Translations under genes and position numbers: made by a program
DNA from: Parabacteroides timonensis
GTDB lineage: Bacteria; Bacteroidota; Bacteroidia; Bacteroidales; Tannerellaceae
DNA: 64,000 bases
Reading direction: 5' to 3'
NCBI RefSeq assembly: GCF_900128505.1
Contig: NZ_LT669941.1
Span: 3,556,806-3,620,805 of the forward strand
The notes under the pieces: generated by a model
What the model saw: only the letters and a program-made list of their open reading frames with translations
Database searches by the model: none
What the model was told of the DNA's origin: nothing
In this document: positions 35,398 to 44,702 of the stretch, in pieces
Layout: each line of letters begins with the position of its first letter
Numbering within the stretch: the first letter of the stretch is position 1

Positions 35398-36282
35398 ATG
35401 GCAAGACCTATAAAAAAAGGGCTGGATTATTTTCCGGTCGATACCGATATATTTGAGAATATACAAGTGCGCAAATTGAAAAGCCGGTATAAGGCGTCCG
35501 GTTTTCTAGTTTACTTCACTATTCTATGTGATGTTTATAAGAAAGAAGGTTACTTTCTTCAACTCTCGGACGATTATGTGTATGACCTTTCTGATCGTAT
35601 CGGTGAAACGGAAGAAAGGGTTCAGGAGGTAATCGAATTCTGTTTGCAGGCCGATTTGTTTAATAGGCAAAAATACGAACTCTATAAGGTAATAACATCT
35701 AAAAGTATTCAGGTTCGGTACATTCAGGCACAAAAGCGATGCAAAAATCCCGTTCGCGAAGAGCTGGACTGCATTAATGTAACAGAAACCCCGGTTATTG
35801 TTGCAGAAACTACCGAAAACACGACAGAAAGTGCACATATTATATTAGATAATATTAAAGTAAATACTGAGAGAGAGTGTGTGCGCGAGGAGTCGGTTGA
35901 AATTCCGGAAAAAAGTTTCAACGAAAAATGCGCTACCTGGCAAAAGGAACTGCTGGAAGACGAAGAATGGTGTGCTTCCGCTGTCAGGCAATCCGGAATC
36001 GGAGCAGATTTCTACGCCATGCTTCCCCCTAAAATGCAGGAATTTCAGGATTTCATCGTTTCGAATGACGAAAAAGAATCCATCAACTCGAAAAAAGATT
36101 ATGCCCGCCGTTTCCATTTCTGGTGGCTTTATCACGGGGCGAAGAATCATTCCGGCGGCGGCGCGAATACTTTCCAGCTTCGCGGGAAGCCCGAACGTAA
36201 ATCGCGTGTGGAGGAATTGATGGAAACAGGTAAACGGGCAACGGAAATAGCCCTTAAAATCTATAATTCGCAAGTCGTATGA
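35398..36282 (+). CDS. DUF4373 (Lin1244/Lin1753-like) replication-type protein
   Basis: 294 residues. The N-terminal 115 residues (MARPIKKGLDYFPVDTDIFE, LVYFTILCDVYKKEGYFL) fit DUF4373, a winged-helix-like domain found at the N-terminus of phage and mobile-element replication initiators. The middle (115-170) is threonine/glutamate-rich linker; the C-terminal part (170-294, FHFWWLYHGAKNHSGGG) resembles DnaD-like tails of such proteins. It probably recruits or resembles a replisome component of an integrated element. It overlaps the next gene by four bases. Confidence 0.75.
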   Translation: MARPIKKGLDYFPVDTDIFENIQVRKLKSRYKASGFLVYFTILCDVYKKEGYFLQLSDDYVYDLSDRIGETEERVQEVIEFCLQADLFNRQKYELYKVITSKSIQVRYIQAQKRCKNPVREELDCINVTETPVIVAETTENTTESAHIILDNIKVNTERECVREESVEIPEKSFNEKCATWQKELLEDEEWCASAVRQSGIGADFYAMLPPKMQEFQDFIVSNDEKESINSKKDYARRFHFWWLYHGAKNHSGGGANTFQLRGKPERKSRVEELMETGKRATEIALKIYNSQVV

Positions 36283-36980
36283 GTTTGGAAATCAGATTGC
36301 AGCACGCCATTGCCGACCGCCGCCTGATGGCTTACCAGCCGGGAGAAATTCTTTCGGCGGTAAATCAGATTTTATTGCAAACCTATGTCCTGCTGAGCTT
36401 CGCGCCTCCCAAAGACAATGACCTGGGCATATTGATTGCCAAACTGTCTGCCGACCTACAAGAATCGTATCCCGGCCTGACCTTGCAGGAAGTCGCCCTC
36501 TGTTTCGAACTGGGTGCCAAAGGCGAATATGGCGACTTTATGGGATTGAACCTGCGCACTTTCACCCGCTGGCTGAAGTCGTACCAGACGAGCGAACTGC
36601 GTTACCGGGCTGTTGTGCAGCGTGAGCGGCTGGCGCAGGCGGCTCTGCCGCCGGTCTCCGAAGACTATAAGGAAGAACACGAACGGACGTATCTGCTCCG
36701 TGTGTTCGCGCAATACCGTGCCGGTTATCCGCTCGACCGCCTTTATCCGGCACGCGTCTACCGTTCTTTGCAGGGGCGCGGCATTATCCGCAACACGGCG
36801 GAAGAAAAATGGGAAGCCGTGCGGCAAGCTGCCGGATATCGGCCTGCCGGAAATATGATTGTCGGCGAAGATGTGCGGCAGATATTGATCAAACAACAGG
36901 CAATGGCGATTCTTTTAAAGCGCTTTTTCGACCGGCTGATCAGGGATGAAAAGGATTTGTTCGGAAAGACGGCTGCATAA
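36279..36980 (+). CDS. DUF6633-like accessory protein
   Basis: 233 residues. The block GLTLQEVALCFELGAKGEYG followed by LNLRTFTRWLKSYQ is what I associate with DUF6633, a Bacteroidetes family of unknown function that accompanies DUF4373 proteins in mobile or phage-like regions. The opening ATG overlaps the DUF4373 stop (ATGA), so they are translated together. A helicase-loader-like role is possible by position but is inference. Confidence 0.6.
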   Translation: MSLEIRLQHAIADRRLMAYQPGEILSAVNQILLQTYVLLSFAPPKDNDLGILIAKLSADLQESYPGLTLQEVALCFELGAKGEYGDFMGLNLRTFTRWLKSYQTSELRYRAVVQRERLAQAALPPVSEDYKEEHERTYLLRVFAQYRAGYPLDRLYPARVYRSLQGRGIIRNTAEEKWEAVRQAAGYRPAGNMIVGEDVRQILIKQQAMAILLKRFFDRLIRDEKDLFGKTAA

Positions 36981-37058
36981 GGAAGGGGCTATAAACAATT
37001 AAAGCCTGTCTCACGACAAGCCCTAACCAACTTTGTTAACCTTAAATCTAATACTATT

Positions 37059-37298
37059 ATGAAAAAACCACAGTACAAAGATACTGTCGCTGCAAGCTTT
37101 TGTCAAGTCTTTTACAGACAATATATGTTAAGCCCGGGCGCTTTCTTCTCCAAAAAATGTTATCGATCACAAAACTATATACACTATAATCAAAAACTGC
37201 TAAAATTAACATATCAGAGAGCCGTTTTCCGGATATTTTCCCTACCGGAACACCTTACAGCCGGTCTACGATTTTTCGCTGCTGTTCAAAGAACATGA
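37059..37298 (+). CDS. Possible small protein (doubtful)
   Basis: 79 codons with a good upstream spacing and an ATG-AAA-AAA start in the gap after the DUF6633-like gene. The translation is basic and aromatic without family resemblance, and its last 44 bases overlap the convergent regulator gene. It may be real or chance. Confidence 0.25.
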   Translation: MKKPQYKDTVAASFCQVFYRQYMLSPGAFFSKKCYRSQNYIHYNQKLLKLTYQRAVFRIFSLPEHLTAGLRFFAAVQRT

Positions 37299-38214
37299 TG
37301 CGGTCTTTCTCTCCACTTTTCGAGATCAGGGTAGACGTCCGGATAAGTGAATGTAACCATTTTTTCATCCGCAGAAATATTTCATCATCACACGAAGTGG
37401 CATCGTTTAAGGTAAACGACTTAAGCATGGTTACATGGCAATTGCGGGTTTCCACATAACTGTAACTGGTTTCAAAATTGATACTGCTGACAAAAAAATG
37501 AACATTCTTACCTTCCTCCCAACAACCACGGGCAGCAAGAGTCTCCATGTCATCGAGGAATTTATGCAATTCTCTTTTCAGCAATTCTATCTCTTCACGG
37601 GTAATAAGATAGATACTGGCAAAATATTTAATATCGTTCACCAGATACAAAAATGTCATATTATCGATTATATGATAAGCATTGGCAGCTTGCCTTACTT
37701 CCATCACGATCTCGTGATTTATCAATTGGAGCCTGTCCGGAGGATTCACATCACAATATTTGGTAGGAATGGTTTCTCCGCACTGATACATCCATTTGAA
37801 AAGATAGAAGCGATAAATATTCCTGTAATCTAATACAATCGACTGGGGAAGAATATTCAGCGCATCCCCTACTTCCGAATTCGGATCGTACCTAAGATGC
37901 CTCAAAGAATCGAGGAAATGCTCCAGCATCCCATAATCTTCCTCCCGGGGATGAAGGAAATTCACCATTTTCATCTGGAAAGGCCGGCTCTTTTTCAGGG
38001 AACAACCGACAATATGGTCGAGAGAGATATCCAGCTTGCTGGCTATAGCTGCAATTTCAAAGATTGTGAACGGAACATCTCCCCTCAACCGCCGGTAGAC
38101 GGCCTCTTTTTCTATCATCAACAGATCGGCCAACATACTTGTCAGCTTTCCACGCTCGGGGAACTTCTCTTTGATCGCCATCACCAGGTTTTCATACAAC
38201 ACATCATTCTTCAT
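37255..38214 (-). CDS. HTH-type regulator with long effector-like C-terminal domain
   Basis: 319 residues. Residues about 25-70 (MLADLLMIEKEAVYRRLRGD; IAAIASKLDISLDHIVG) form an XRE-like helix-turn-helix. The remaining 240 residues are helical and unlike known ligand-binding domains I can name; this architecture is common in Bacteroides as uncharacterised regulators. Transcribed away from the DMT transporter gene, which it might control (inference). A -7 box lies at 38287-38294. Confidence 0.7.
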   Translation of the reverse strand: MKNDVLYENLVMAIKEKFPERGKLTSMLADLLMIEKEAVYRRLRGDVPFTIFEIAAIASKLDISLDHIVGCSLKKSRPFQMKMVNFLHPREEDYGMLEHFLDSLRHLRYDPNSEVGDALNILPQSIVLDYRNIYRFYLFKWMYQCGETIPTKYCDVNPPDRLQLINHEIVMEVRQAANAYHIIDNMTFLYLVNDIKYFASIYLITREEIELLKRELHKFLDDMETLAARGCWEEGKNVHFFVSSINFETSYSYVETRNCHVTMLKSFTLNDATSCDDEIFLRMKKWLHSLIRTSTLISKSGEKDRIMFFEQQRKIVDRL

Positions 38215-38286
38215 ACTAAAATCTTTCTTTCAAAATTGGTCCTTAACACCTGCAGTTTCTTTGCCTAAACAACCCTACACCTTCCA

Positions 38287-38294
38287 CAAATATA
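38287..38294 (-). promoter_or_regulatory. -7 box (TATATTTG) for the HTH regulator
   Basis: Minus-strand TATATTTG, 73 bases before the regulator start at 38214. No TTG at the standard -33 distance. Confidence 0.45.
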
Positions 38295-38341
38295 TTAAAA
38301 AGTTTTGATTATGTGTGCATTAGACAGAAAGAGAGATCATG

Positions 38342-38371
38342 TTGTTTGTCGTACAATTTGTCGTATATTTG
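38342..38371 (+). promoter_or_regulatory. Full promoter (TTG-N19-TATATTTG) of the DMT transporter gene
   Basis: TTG at 38342-38344, 19 bases, TATATTTG at 38364-38371, followed by ATG at 38399. This decides the start: an in-frame ATG at 38339 lies upstream of the promoter itself and cannot be used from it. Confidence 0.8.
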
Positions 38372-38398
38372 CCGGAGTCTTTAAATTTTGGGCGAAGG

Positions 38399-39271
38399 AT
38401 GAAAAATGCATTTATCAAACTTCATATATCTATTTTGCTGGCAGGCTTCACCGGACTGTTTGGGAAACTGATCACCCTGAATGAAGGATTGTTGGTCTGG
38501 TATCGTATGATGTTTGCCGCTGTTTTACTGTTCACCATTCTGAAAATCAGCAACAAGCTACAATCTATTCCCCTGAAAGAGCAATTGAAAATTGCCGGAA
38601 CAGGTTTTATACTGGGCTTACATTGGGTATTCTTCTATGGAAGTATCAAAATGTCGAATGTTTCCGTTGGGGTCGTTTGCTTTTCGCTGGTCGGATTCTT
38701 TACTGCTCTGCTGGAACCTTTGCTTATTCGTCGCAGGTTTAAGGTCAAAGAATTGTTATTCAGCCTGATTACCGTAGCAGGGATCCTGCTCATTTTCCGA
38801 TTTGACATGCGGTATCGTTCCGGTATCATAATAGGTATTATCTCTTCAGCTTTAGCTGCCCTATTCACCATAACCAATAAAAAAGTAGGTGCACATCATC
38901 CCTCCCGCATCATGTTATTGTATGAAATGGCCGGCGGTTTTCTGGGATTGAGTTGTCTATTACCTGTATACCTGTACTTTTTCCCTGTCGCAACAATACT
39001 TCCGGATATAAATGATTTTCTTTATCTGCTTCTACTGGCCTTGGTCTGCACAATCGGACTATACCTGTTACAGATACAGGTATTGAAGACAATATCGGCT
39101 TTTACCGTCAACCTGAGTTATAATCTGGAACCGGTTTACAGTATCATCCTTGCCATGTTGTTTTTCGGTGAAGCCAAAGAATTAAATCTCGCTTTCTATA
39201 CCGGATTGGGGCTTATCTGTATCTCTGTATTACTGCAAACCAGAGAGGCCCTCATCAACAAGGCAAAGTGA
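38399..39271 (+). CDS. EamA/DMT-superfamily transporter
   Basis: 290 residues from the ATG at 38399, with ten predicted membrane spans in two EamA repeats (about 1-135 and 145-285). Motifs such as GLHWVFFYGSIKMSNVSVGV and NLEPVYSIILAMLFFGE are typical of the family, which exports or imports small metabolites such as amino acids. The last 17 bases overlap the convergent histidine kinase gene. Confidence 0.88.
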   Translation: MKNAFIKLHISILLAGFTGLFGKLITLNEGLLVWYRMMFAAVLLFTILKISNKLQSIPLKEQLKIAGTGFILGLHWVFFYGSIKMSNVSVGVVCFSLVGFFTALLEPLLIRRRFKVKELLFSLITVAGILLIFRFDMRYRSGIIIGIISSALAALFTITNKKVGAHHPSRIMLLYEMAGGFLGLSCLLPVYLYFFPVATILPDINDFLYLLLLALVCTIGLYLLQIQVLKTISAFTVNLSYNLEPVYSIILAMLFFGEAKELNLAFYTGLGLICISVLLQTREALINKAK

Positions 39272-41429
39272 ACCAGAAACGGGAGCCTTTACCGGGGGTG
39301 GAACTTACGCCGATATCTCCGTTCAGTGCTTTAACGATGGTTTTACAGATAGATAACCCCAAGCCTGTCCCTTGTTTAAAAGAGTCGACCTTAGTAAACC
39401 GCTCAAAAACAGATTCAAGATATTTAGTCGAAATGCCTATCCCGGTATCGCATACCTCAAAAAGAACATGATCATCCTTCAATGTGTAAGAAAGAGTTAT
39501 CGTACCCTGCTCGGTGAACTTTATTGCATTCGACAACAAATTTGAAATAACCTGGGTAACACGTTTAGCGTCCGTATAAAGGGTTATATCAGGCAAAGCG
39601 GCCAAATCACACAACATAGTAACCCCTTCCTGAACTTTCAGGCGGTGTACCTGAAACTCCTCACTGCATATCTCTTTTATATTGACTTCACTCAGCGAAT
39701 ACTCCATCACTCCGGATTCAATCTTCGAAAAATCAAGAATATCCGTTATCAGGCGAAGAAGCAGGTCGCAGTTCTTATTGATGATCTTTACATATTCATC
39801 TTTATCTTCCCTGGCGTCCATTTCTGCAATAATTCCAGAAAAACCGACAATGGCATTCAAAGGAGTACGGATCTCATGGCTCATATTGGCCAGGAAGGTC
39901 GACTTCAGCTTATCGGCCTCACGGGCTTTCTGCATTTCCAGCTCATTCCTGCGCGACTCATCGCGGGCTTGCTGCAGTTTTTCTTCCAGTAGCTTTTCTT
40001 GCGTTATATCTCTTATATAACAAATAACCTTACTTGGATGACCGTCTTTGTTTATTTCATGAGCTTGCGCATTGATCCGGACCCAAACCGGCTCAGTTCC
40101 TACTGCCAGTTTACAGACAAAACTGCAATTGTCGACTTCTCCGCGAACAACCTGTAAGAAAGGAGACATATCATTCGCCTCTTCTTCCGCGAATTTGCCA
40201 AGATTACGTAAATCCTGAATAGACATATAATTGTATGTCTTCATATACTCAAATAACGGGTTGGTGCTCGGGAAATCGTTCAGTACAGGGTTGATATATA
40301 GCTCATCCTCCTCTACATTATATTCACCTACAATGGAACGGCCGGATAACAGAACTGCCTTCAGGATTGCCAGGTTATTCTTTGTCTGCTCAGATTTTAT
40401 CTGGGCATCCGTATTATCTGAAATAATCATTAGATATCCTACCCTTCCAAATTCCGGATCATCCAGGCCGATACCTTTTATTTGCAAATACTTTATATGA
40501 TCGACAAACGCAGAAGAATAATAACTGGTACTCTGTATAGCGCTGAAATCATAAACCAGAGGAAAACTAAACGGTTGTCCGTGCTTTATACCGTCAAGGA
40601 TCGGGGCAGGAACAGCCGGATTTTCAAACAAATTAATCCCCAAAAGGTCTTTGCGGGTAGAACCGAATATACGGGCATCCGCTTCATTTAGGTCGATCAG
40701 ATACCCTTCAGAGTCGTATAACTCCACCCCGACAGGCAAATTGTTAAAGAATTGCTTGAATTTGGTGCTGAGTTCCGATAGATGCTTTCTCGATTCTTCC
40801 AAACTGCTTTGCGTTTGCAGGCGTTCGATTATAATAGAGAAGATCCGGGCAATAATATGTAAATCTTCGACATCTTCCAACGTCCAGGAGCGTTGAACCC
40901 GGACAGAGTCGAAACCGATAAAGCCTTGTACCTGATTATGAAATGAGAGTGGGAGAATAAGCATGGATTTGAGACGTTGCAACTCAAACAATTTCTTATC
41001 GACATTGGCTTCCGGCGGCAACTCGTTCATACTGCACATCACAATATCATGTCCGGACTTTATCGTGTCCATAATCCATGGGATCGTTTCATAGGTAAGT
41101 TCGGAATGATCTTCTTTCGGCACTTCGACCCATTTGCTCATCACTTCGCACGGGAAACTCGCCATCCGACCATTATCTTCAAAAATAGCCACATAGCCCC
41201 AGTCAGCATTGAAAAAGTCGAGAAGCAACCGCATTGATTTCTCTATCGGCTGTTCCTCTTCGTTGAACAGCAAGACAAGCACCTCCGATATAATACGCTT
41301 TATATTGGGAATACCGGAAGAAGAACTATTTACGTTATGTATCTGTTCCTTGTCCCGTATTTCCAATAATCGTATTAACTCTTCTCTGGATAGCTGACTA
41401 TATTTACTCTTAGTTAGCGTTGATGTCAT
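39255..41429 (-). CDS. Soluble GAF-PAS-PAS hybrid-type sensor histidine kinase (no receiver)
   Basis: 724 residues without membrane spans. A GAF-like domain at about 45-205, PAS domains at about 222-340 and 355-475, a short coiled coil, HisKA with phospho-acceptor H518 (MSHEIRTPLNAI), and HATPase_c with N-box N634, DTGIG at 661-665 and GTGLGLSI at 687-694. It probably senses a cytoplasmic signal and phosphorylates a response regulator coded elsewhere; none is adjacent. Transcribed from a start 202 bases from rpoN, divergently. Confidence 0.9.
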   Translation of the reverse strand: MTSTLTKSKYSQLSREELIRLLEIRDKEQIHNVNSSSSGIPNIKRIISEVLVLLFNEEEQPIEKSMRLLLDFFNADWGYVAIFEDNGRMASFPCEVMSKWVEVPKEDHSELTYETIPWIMDTIKSGHDIVMCSMNELPPEANVDKKLFELQRLKSMLILPLSFHNQVQGFIGFDSVRVQRSWTLEDVEDLHIIARIFSIIIERLQTQSSLEESRKHLSELSTKFKQFFNNLPVGVELYDSEGYLIDLNEADARIFGSTRKDLLGINLFENPAVPAPILDGIKHGQPFSFPLVYDFSAIQSTSYYSSAFVDHIKYLQIKGIGLDDPEFGRVGYLMIISDNTDAQIKSEQTKNNLAILKAVLLSGRSIVGEYNVEEDELYINPVLNDFPSTNPLFEYMKTYNYMSIQDLRNLGKFAEEEANDMSPFLQVVRGEVDNCSFVCKLAVGTEPVWVRINAQAHEINKDGHPSKVICYIRDITQEKLLEEKLQQARDESRRNELEMQKAREADKLKSTFLANMSHEIRTPLNAIVGFSGIIAEMDAREDKDEYVKIINKNCDLLLRLITDILDFSKIESGVMEYSLSEVNIKEICSEEFQVHRLKVQEGVTMLCDLAALPDITLYTDAKRVTQVISNLLSNAIKFTEQGTITLSYTLKDDHVLFEVCDTGIGISTKYLESVFERFTKVDSFKQGTGLGLSICKTIVKALNGDIGVSSTPGKGSRFWFTLPC

Positions 41430-41596
41430 ATAGGGTAACTTTATAAACGCAAAAATATGGAATAGTTTTGATTTTTAAGGCATTTCAAGAAATTAATTAC
41501 AGGAGATGTATGTTAAAATCGAAAGATAACCGTCAGTCAAACAGTTTCTTTAGAACAATTATGTTTTTAATCATAAGTCTGTTCGGCGTAAAAAGT

Positions 41597-41604
41597 TATA
41601 TTTG
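41597..41604 (+). promoter_or_regulatory. -7 box (TATATTTG) for rpoN
   Basis: TATATTTG 27 bases before the rpoN ATG at 41632; no well-placed -33 TTG. The rest of the 202-base gap (41430-41596) shows nothing else I can support. Confidence 0.5.
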
Positions 41605-41631
41605 CATGTTCTAAAGTAGACGATTTTAAAT

Positions 41632-43086
41632 ATGTTGAAGCAACAGTTACAACAAAAGTTACAGCAAAAGCTCTCTCCGCAGCAGATACAGCTAATCCGG
41701 CTTCTCGAGCTTCCCGCTATCGAGCTGGAAGAACGTATCAAGCATGAGTTGGAAGACAACCCTGCCCTGGAAGAAGGAAAAGATATTGCAGACGACTTTG
41801 AACGGACTGACGATGAAGGTGGTGATGATATATCTACAAACGAGACAGAGGCAGACATCTCGCTCGGCGATTATATGACCGAAGACGACATTCCAGATTA
41901 CAAACTACGTGAAATAAGCGAAAAGACAGAACGCAAAGAAGATATTCCTTTCTCCGTAAGCCAATCGCTGAACGAATACCTGTTACAACAACTCGGATTA
42001 CGCGACCTGCCCGAGAAACAGGTAAAGATAGCCGAATATATAATAGGTAACATAGACGACGACGGCTATCTTCGCCGCGAACTTTCCGCCATAGCCGACG
42101 ACCTGGTATTCCAGGCCGGACAAGATGTAGACGAAAAAGAAATAGAAGAAGTACTTGCCATCATACAAGACTTCGACCCAGCCGGAGTCGGAGCACGCAA
42201 CTTGCAGGAATGCCTGTTATTGCAGCTCAATCGAAAAGAACCGACTGCCGGAGTAGAAATGGCCGTCCGTATCCTTACGGAATATTTCGAAGAATTCACC
42301 CGCAAACACTACGACAAGATCATGCGGGGGCTGAACATCAGCGAAGAAACGCTGAAGAAAGCCATCCACGAAATAATTGCCCTCGATCCTAAACCTTGTA
42401 GCAGTTGGGGCGGTTCTATGGAAGTAGCCATGAGCCAGGTGATCCCAGATTTCCTGGTGGAAGCTATCAACGGAGAACTGATCTTAAGCATGAACAACCG
42501 GGATATTCCCGACCTGCGGATCAGCCGTGATTATGCGGAAATGTTTCAGGACTATGCCGGCAACAAGGCAAACCAGACATCCAAGATGCGCGAAGCCGTA
42601 CAGTTTGTAAAGCAGAAACTCGACTCGGCCCAGTGGTTTATCGACGCGATCAGGCAACGCCAGGAGACATTACAACGCACGATGGAAGCCATCATCCTTC
42701 TGCAACGGGACTTTTTCCTGACCGGAGACGATGCCACCCTGCGCCCAATGATACTGAAAGATGTGGCCGAACGTGCAGGATACGATATATCGACCATTTC
42801 GAGGGTTAGTAACAGTAAGTATGTACAAACCAACTTCGGTATCTACCCTCTGAAGTTCTTCTTTTCCGAGTCGATGCAGACCGACAGCGGTGAAGAGATT
42901 TCTACCCGCGAAGTGAAGAAGATTATGAAAGAACATATTGACAGCGAGGATAAACGTAAACCCCTTACCGACGAGGAACTCACCACCATTCTGAAGGAGA
43001 AAGGATATGTTATCGCCCGCCGAACAGTGGCTAAATACCGTGAACAGTTAGATATTCCGGTTGCAAGGCTCAGAAAAGAAATATAA
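41632..43086 (+). CDS. rpoN: RNA polymerase sigma-54 factor
   Basis: 484 residues. Region I is glutamine-rich (QQLQQKLQQKLSPQQIQLIR), the core-binding domain spans about 110-300, and the C-terminal DNA-binding domain ends in the RpoN box ARRTVAKYRE (462-471) that reads the -24 element. Length and all landmark motifs are as expected. Sigma-54 needs an AAA+ activator; none is in the window. The following membrane protein gene starts within 12 bases and is probably co-transcribed. Confidence 0.96.
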   Translation: MLKQQLQQKLQQKLSPQQIQLIRLLELPAIELEERIKHELEDNPALEEGKDIADDFERTDDEGGDDISTNETEADISLGDYMTEDDIPDYKLREISEKTERKEDIPFSVSQSLNEYLLQQLGLRDLPEKQVKIAEYIIGNIDDDGYLRRELSAIADDLVFQAGQDVDEKEIEEVLAIIQDFDPAGVGARNLQECLLLQLNRKEPTAGVEMAVRILTEYFEEFTRKHYDKIMRGLNISEETLKKAIHEIIALDPKPCSSWGGSMEVAMSQVIPDFLVEAINGELILSMNNRDIPDLRISRDYAEMFQDYAGNKANQTSKMREAVQFVKQKLDSAQWFIDAIRQRQETLQRTMEAIILLQRDFFLTGDDATLRPMILKDVAERAGYDISTISRVSNSKYVQTNFGIYPLKFFFSESMQTDSGEEISTREVKKIMKEHIDSEDKRKPLTDEELTTILKEKGYVIARRTVAKYREQLDIPVARLRKEI

Positions 43087-43097
43087 ATTTGAAGCGT

Positions 43098-43718
43098 ATG
43101 AGACTGTTTTCAAATATAATATCCGGTATGTTCCACCCGTTGCTGATGGTAACGTATGGAGTAATACTGGCACTGACATTTACATATCTTGCCATCTATC
43201 CCCCCACCATGAAGCTGTTTCTGGTTGGCGGTGCGTTCCTGTCTACGGCTGTAGTACCGGGACTTTTCATTTTTCTGATGGTGAAGAACGGAGCAGCCGG
43301 CGACCTGGAACTGACAAACCGCAAGGAAAGAGTCGTTCCTTACCTGATCATCATAACCTCTATGATGGTCTGTATCTTCTACATGTATAAGATGATGATA
43401 CCCTTCTGGTTTCTGTCCCTATTGATGGGAGCCTGCGTAGCCTTGCTGATGTCCCTGTTTATCAACTTTTACTGGAAGATCAGTGCACATACGCTGGGAG
43501 TCGGAGGACTGTTGGGAGGCATGATGGGGATTGCCCGTCTCCACCTTATAAATCCGTATTGGGGTTTCATTATCGTGCTCCTGGCAGCCGGTCTGGTCGG
43601 TACATCGCGTATCTTTTTAAAACGTCACACACCAATGCAGGTGTATGCCGGCTTTTGTCTCGGATTTATATGTACCTTTGTAGCCTCATTATTGAGTTAT
43701 ATCTATTTATTCATCTAA
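43098..43718 (+). CDS. PAP2-like integral membrane protein, catalytic aspartate not evident
   Basis: 206 residues from the ATG at 43098 (a TTG at 43089 is possible), five or six membrane spans. KISAHTLGVGG and GTSRIFLKRHTPMQVYAGF mirror the PAP2 phosphatase pattern (SxH, then RxxxxxH), but the aspartate usually found a few residues after the last histidine is replaced by glutamine in MQVYAG. It may be a degenerate or divergent lipid phosphatase. Sits between rpoN and gcvH with gaps of 11 and 16 bases. Confidence 0.7.
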   Translation: MRLFSNIISGMFHPLLMVTYGVILALTFTYLAIYPPTMKLFLVGGAFLSTAVVPGLFIFLMVKNGAAGDLELTNRKERVVPYLIIITSMMVCIFYMYKMMIPFWFLSLLMGACVALLMSLFINFYWKISAHTLGVGGLLGGMMGIARLHLINPYWGFIIVLLAAGLVGTSRIFLKRHTPMQVYAGFCLGFICTFVASLLSYIYLFI

Positions 43719-43734
43719 TAAAAACACTAAAATT

Positions 43735-44115
43735 ATGAACTTTCCTGCTGATTTAAAGTACACAAAAGATCACGAATGGATTCGTGTAGACGGCGCAGTT
43801 GCCTATGTTGGTATCACTGACTATGCTCAGAGCGAATTGGGCGAAATCGTTTTTGTAGACATCACTACAGAAGGCGAAAAGCTTGACAAAGAAGAAGTTT
43901 TCGGTACAATCGAAGCCGTAAAGACTGTTTCCGACCTGTTCATGCCTGTTAGCGGAGAAGTAATCGAGGCTAACTCTGAACTTGAAGACAAGCCCGAATT
44001 GGTAAACGAAGATGTTTATGGAAACGGTTGGTTGATCAAGATCTCCCTGGCAGATCCTTCCGAGCTGGACGACCTATTGTCGGCTACCGAATACGAACAA
44101 TTGATCGCAAAATAA
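43735..44115 (+). CDS. gcvH: Glycine cleavage system H protein
   Basis: 126 residues. DLKYTKDHEWIRVDG at the start and the lipoylation site K63 in GTIEAVKTVSDL. It carries the aminomethyl group between the glycine cleavage enzymes in the cytoplasm; the other subunits are not in the window. purE begins directly at the next base, so the pair is co-transcribed. Confidence 0.97.
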   Translation: MNFPADLKYTKDHEWIRVDGAVAYVGITDYAQSELGEIVFVDITTEGEKLDKEEVFGTIEAVKTVSDLFMPVSGEVIEANSELEDKPELVNEDVYGNGWLIKISLADPSELDDLLSATEYEQLIAK

Positions 44116-44622
44116 ATGACACCTGTAGTTAGTATTATCATGGGTAGTACTTCCGACCTGCCCGTAATGGAAAAAGCAGCCAAATTGCTGGACGAGATGG
44201 AAATCCCGTTCGAAATGCATGCTTTGTCTGCCCACCGTACTCCGGCTGAAGTAGAAGCCTTTGCCAAAGGCGCTAAAGACCGTGGTATCAAAGTTATTAT
44301 CGCCGCTGCCGGAATGGCTGCGCACCTGTGTGGAGTGATCGCATCGATGACTACCCTGCCGGTAATCGGTGTCCCCATCAACTCGACACTCGACGGTATG
44401 GACGCCCTATTGGCTATCGTACAGATGCCTCCGGGTATTCCTGTTGCCACAGTAGGTATCAACGGCGCATTGAACGCAGGTATCCTGGCCGTTCAGATGC
44501 TGGCTGTAGGAGACGAACAACTTCAGGGCAAACTGACGAATTACAAAGAAAACCTGAAGAAAAAGATCGTAAAAGCAAACCAGGAGTTAGCTCAGGTTTC
44601 TTTTAAATATAAAACAAATTAA
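44116..44622 (+). CDS. purE: N5-carboxyaminoimidazole ribonucleotide mutase
   Basis: 168 residues, class I PurE length. GSTSDLPVMEKAAKLLDEME, LSAHRTP and AAGMAAHLCGVIAS are the substrate-binding motifs. The enzyme moves the carboxyl group in step six of purine synthesis; it works with PurK, not seen here. A perfect hairpin repeat separates it from ispG. Confidence 0.97.
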   Translation: MTPVVSIIMGSTSDLPVMEKAAKLLDEMEIPFEMHALSAHRTPAEVEAFAKGAKDRGIKVIIAAAGMAAHLCGVIASMTTLPVIGVPINSTLDGMDALLAIVQMPPGIPVATVGINGALNAGILAVQMLAVGDEQLQGKLTNYKENLKKKIVKANQELAQVSFKYKTN

Positions 44623-44624
44623 TT

Positions 44625-44702
44625 AGTTGACAGTTGACAAGTGACAGTTGACAGATTTCACGCTGCCAGAACTGTCAACTGTCAACTGTCACTTGTCAAC
44701 TG
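44625..44702. repeat. Compact inverted repeat of the GTTGACAAGTGACAGTTGAC family
   Basis: Arms 44631-44654 and 44679-44702 are perfect complements of 24 bases, with extra GTTGACAG units beside them. It is the compact hairpin form of the repeat that also bounds copy 2 at 34935-35306. It ends six bases before the ispG ATG, so it provides the ribosome-binding region of ispG. Confidence 0.9.
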
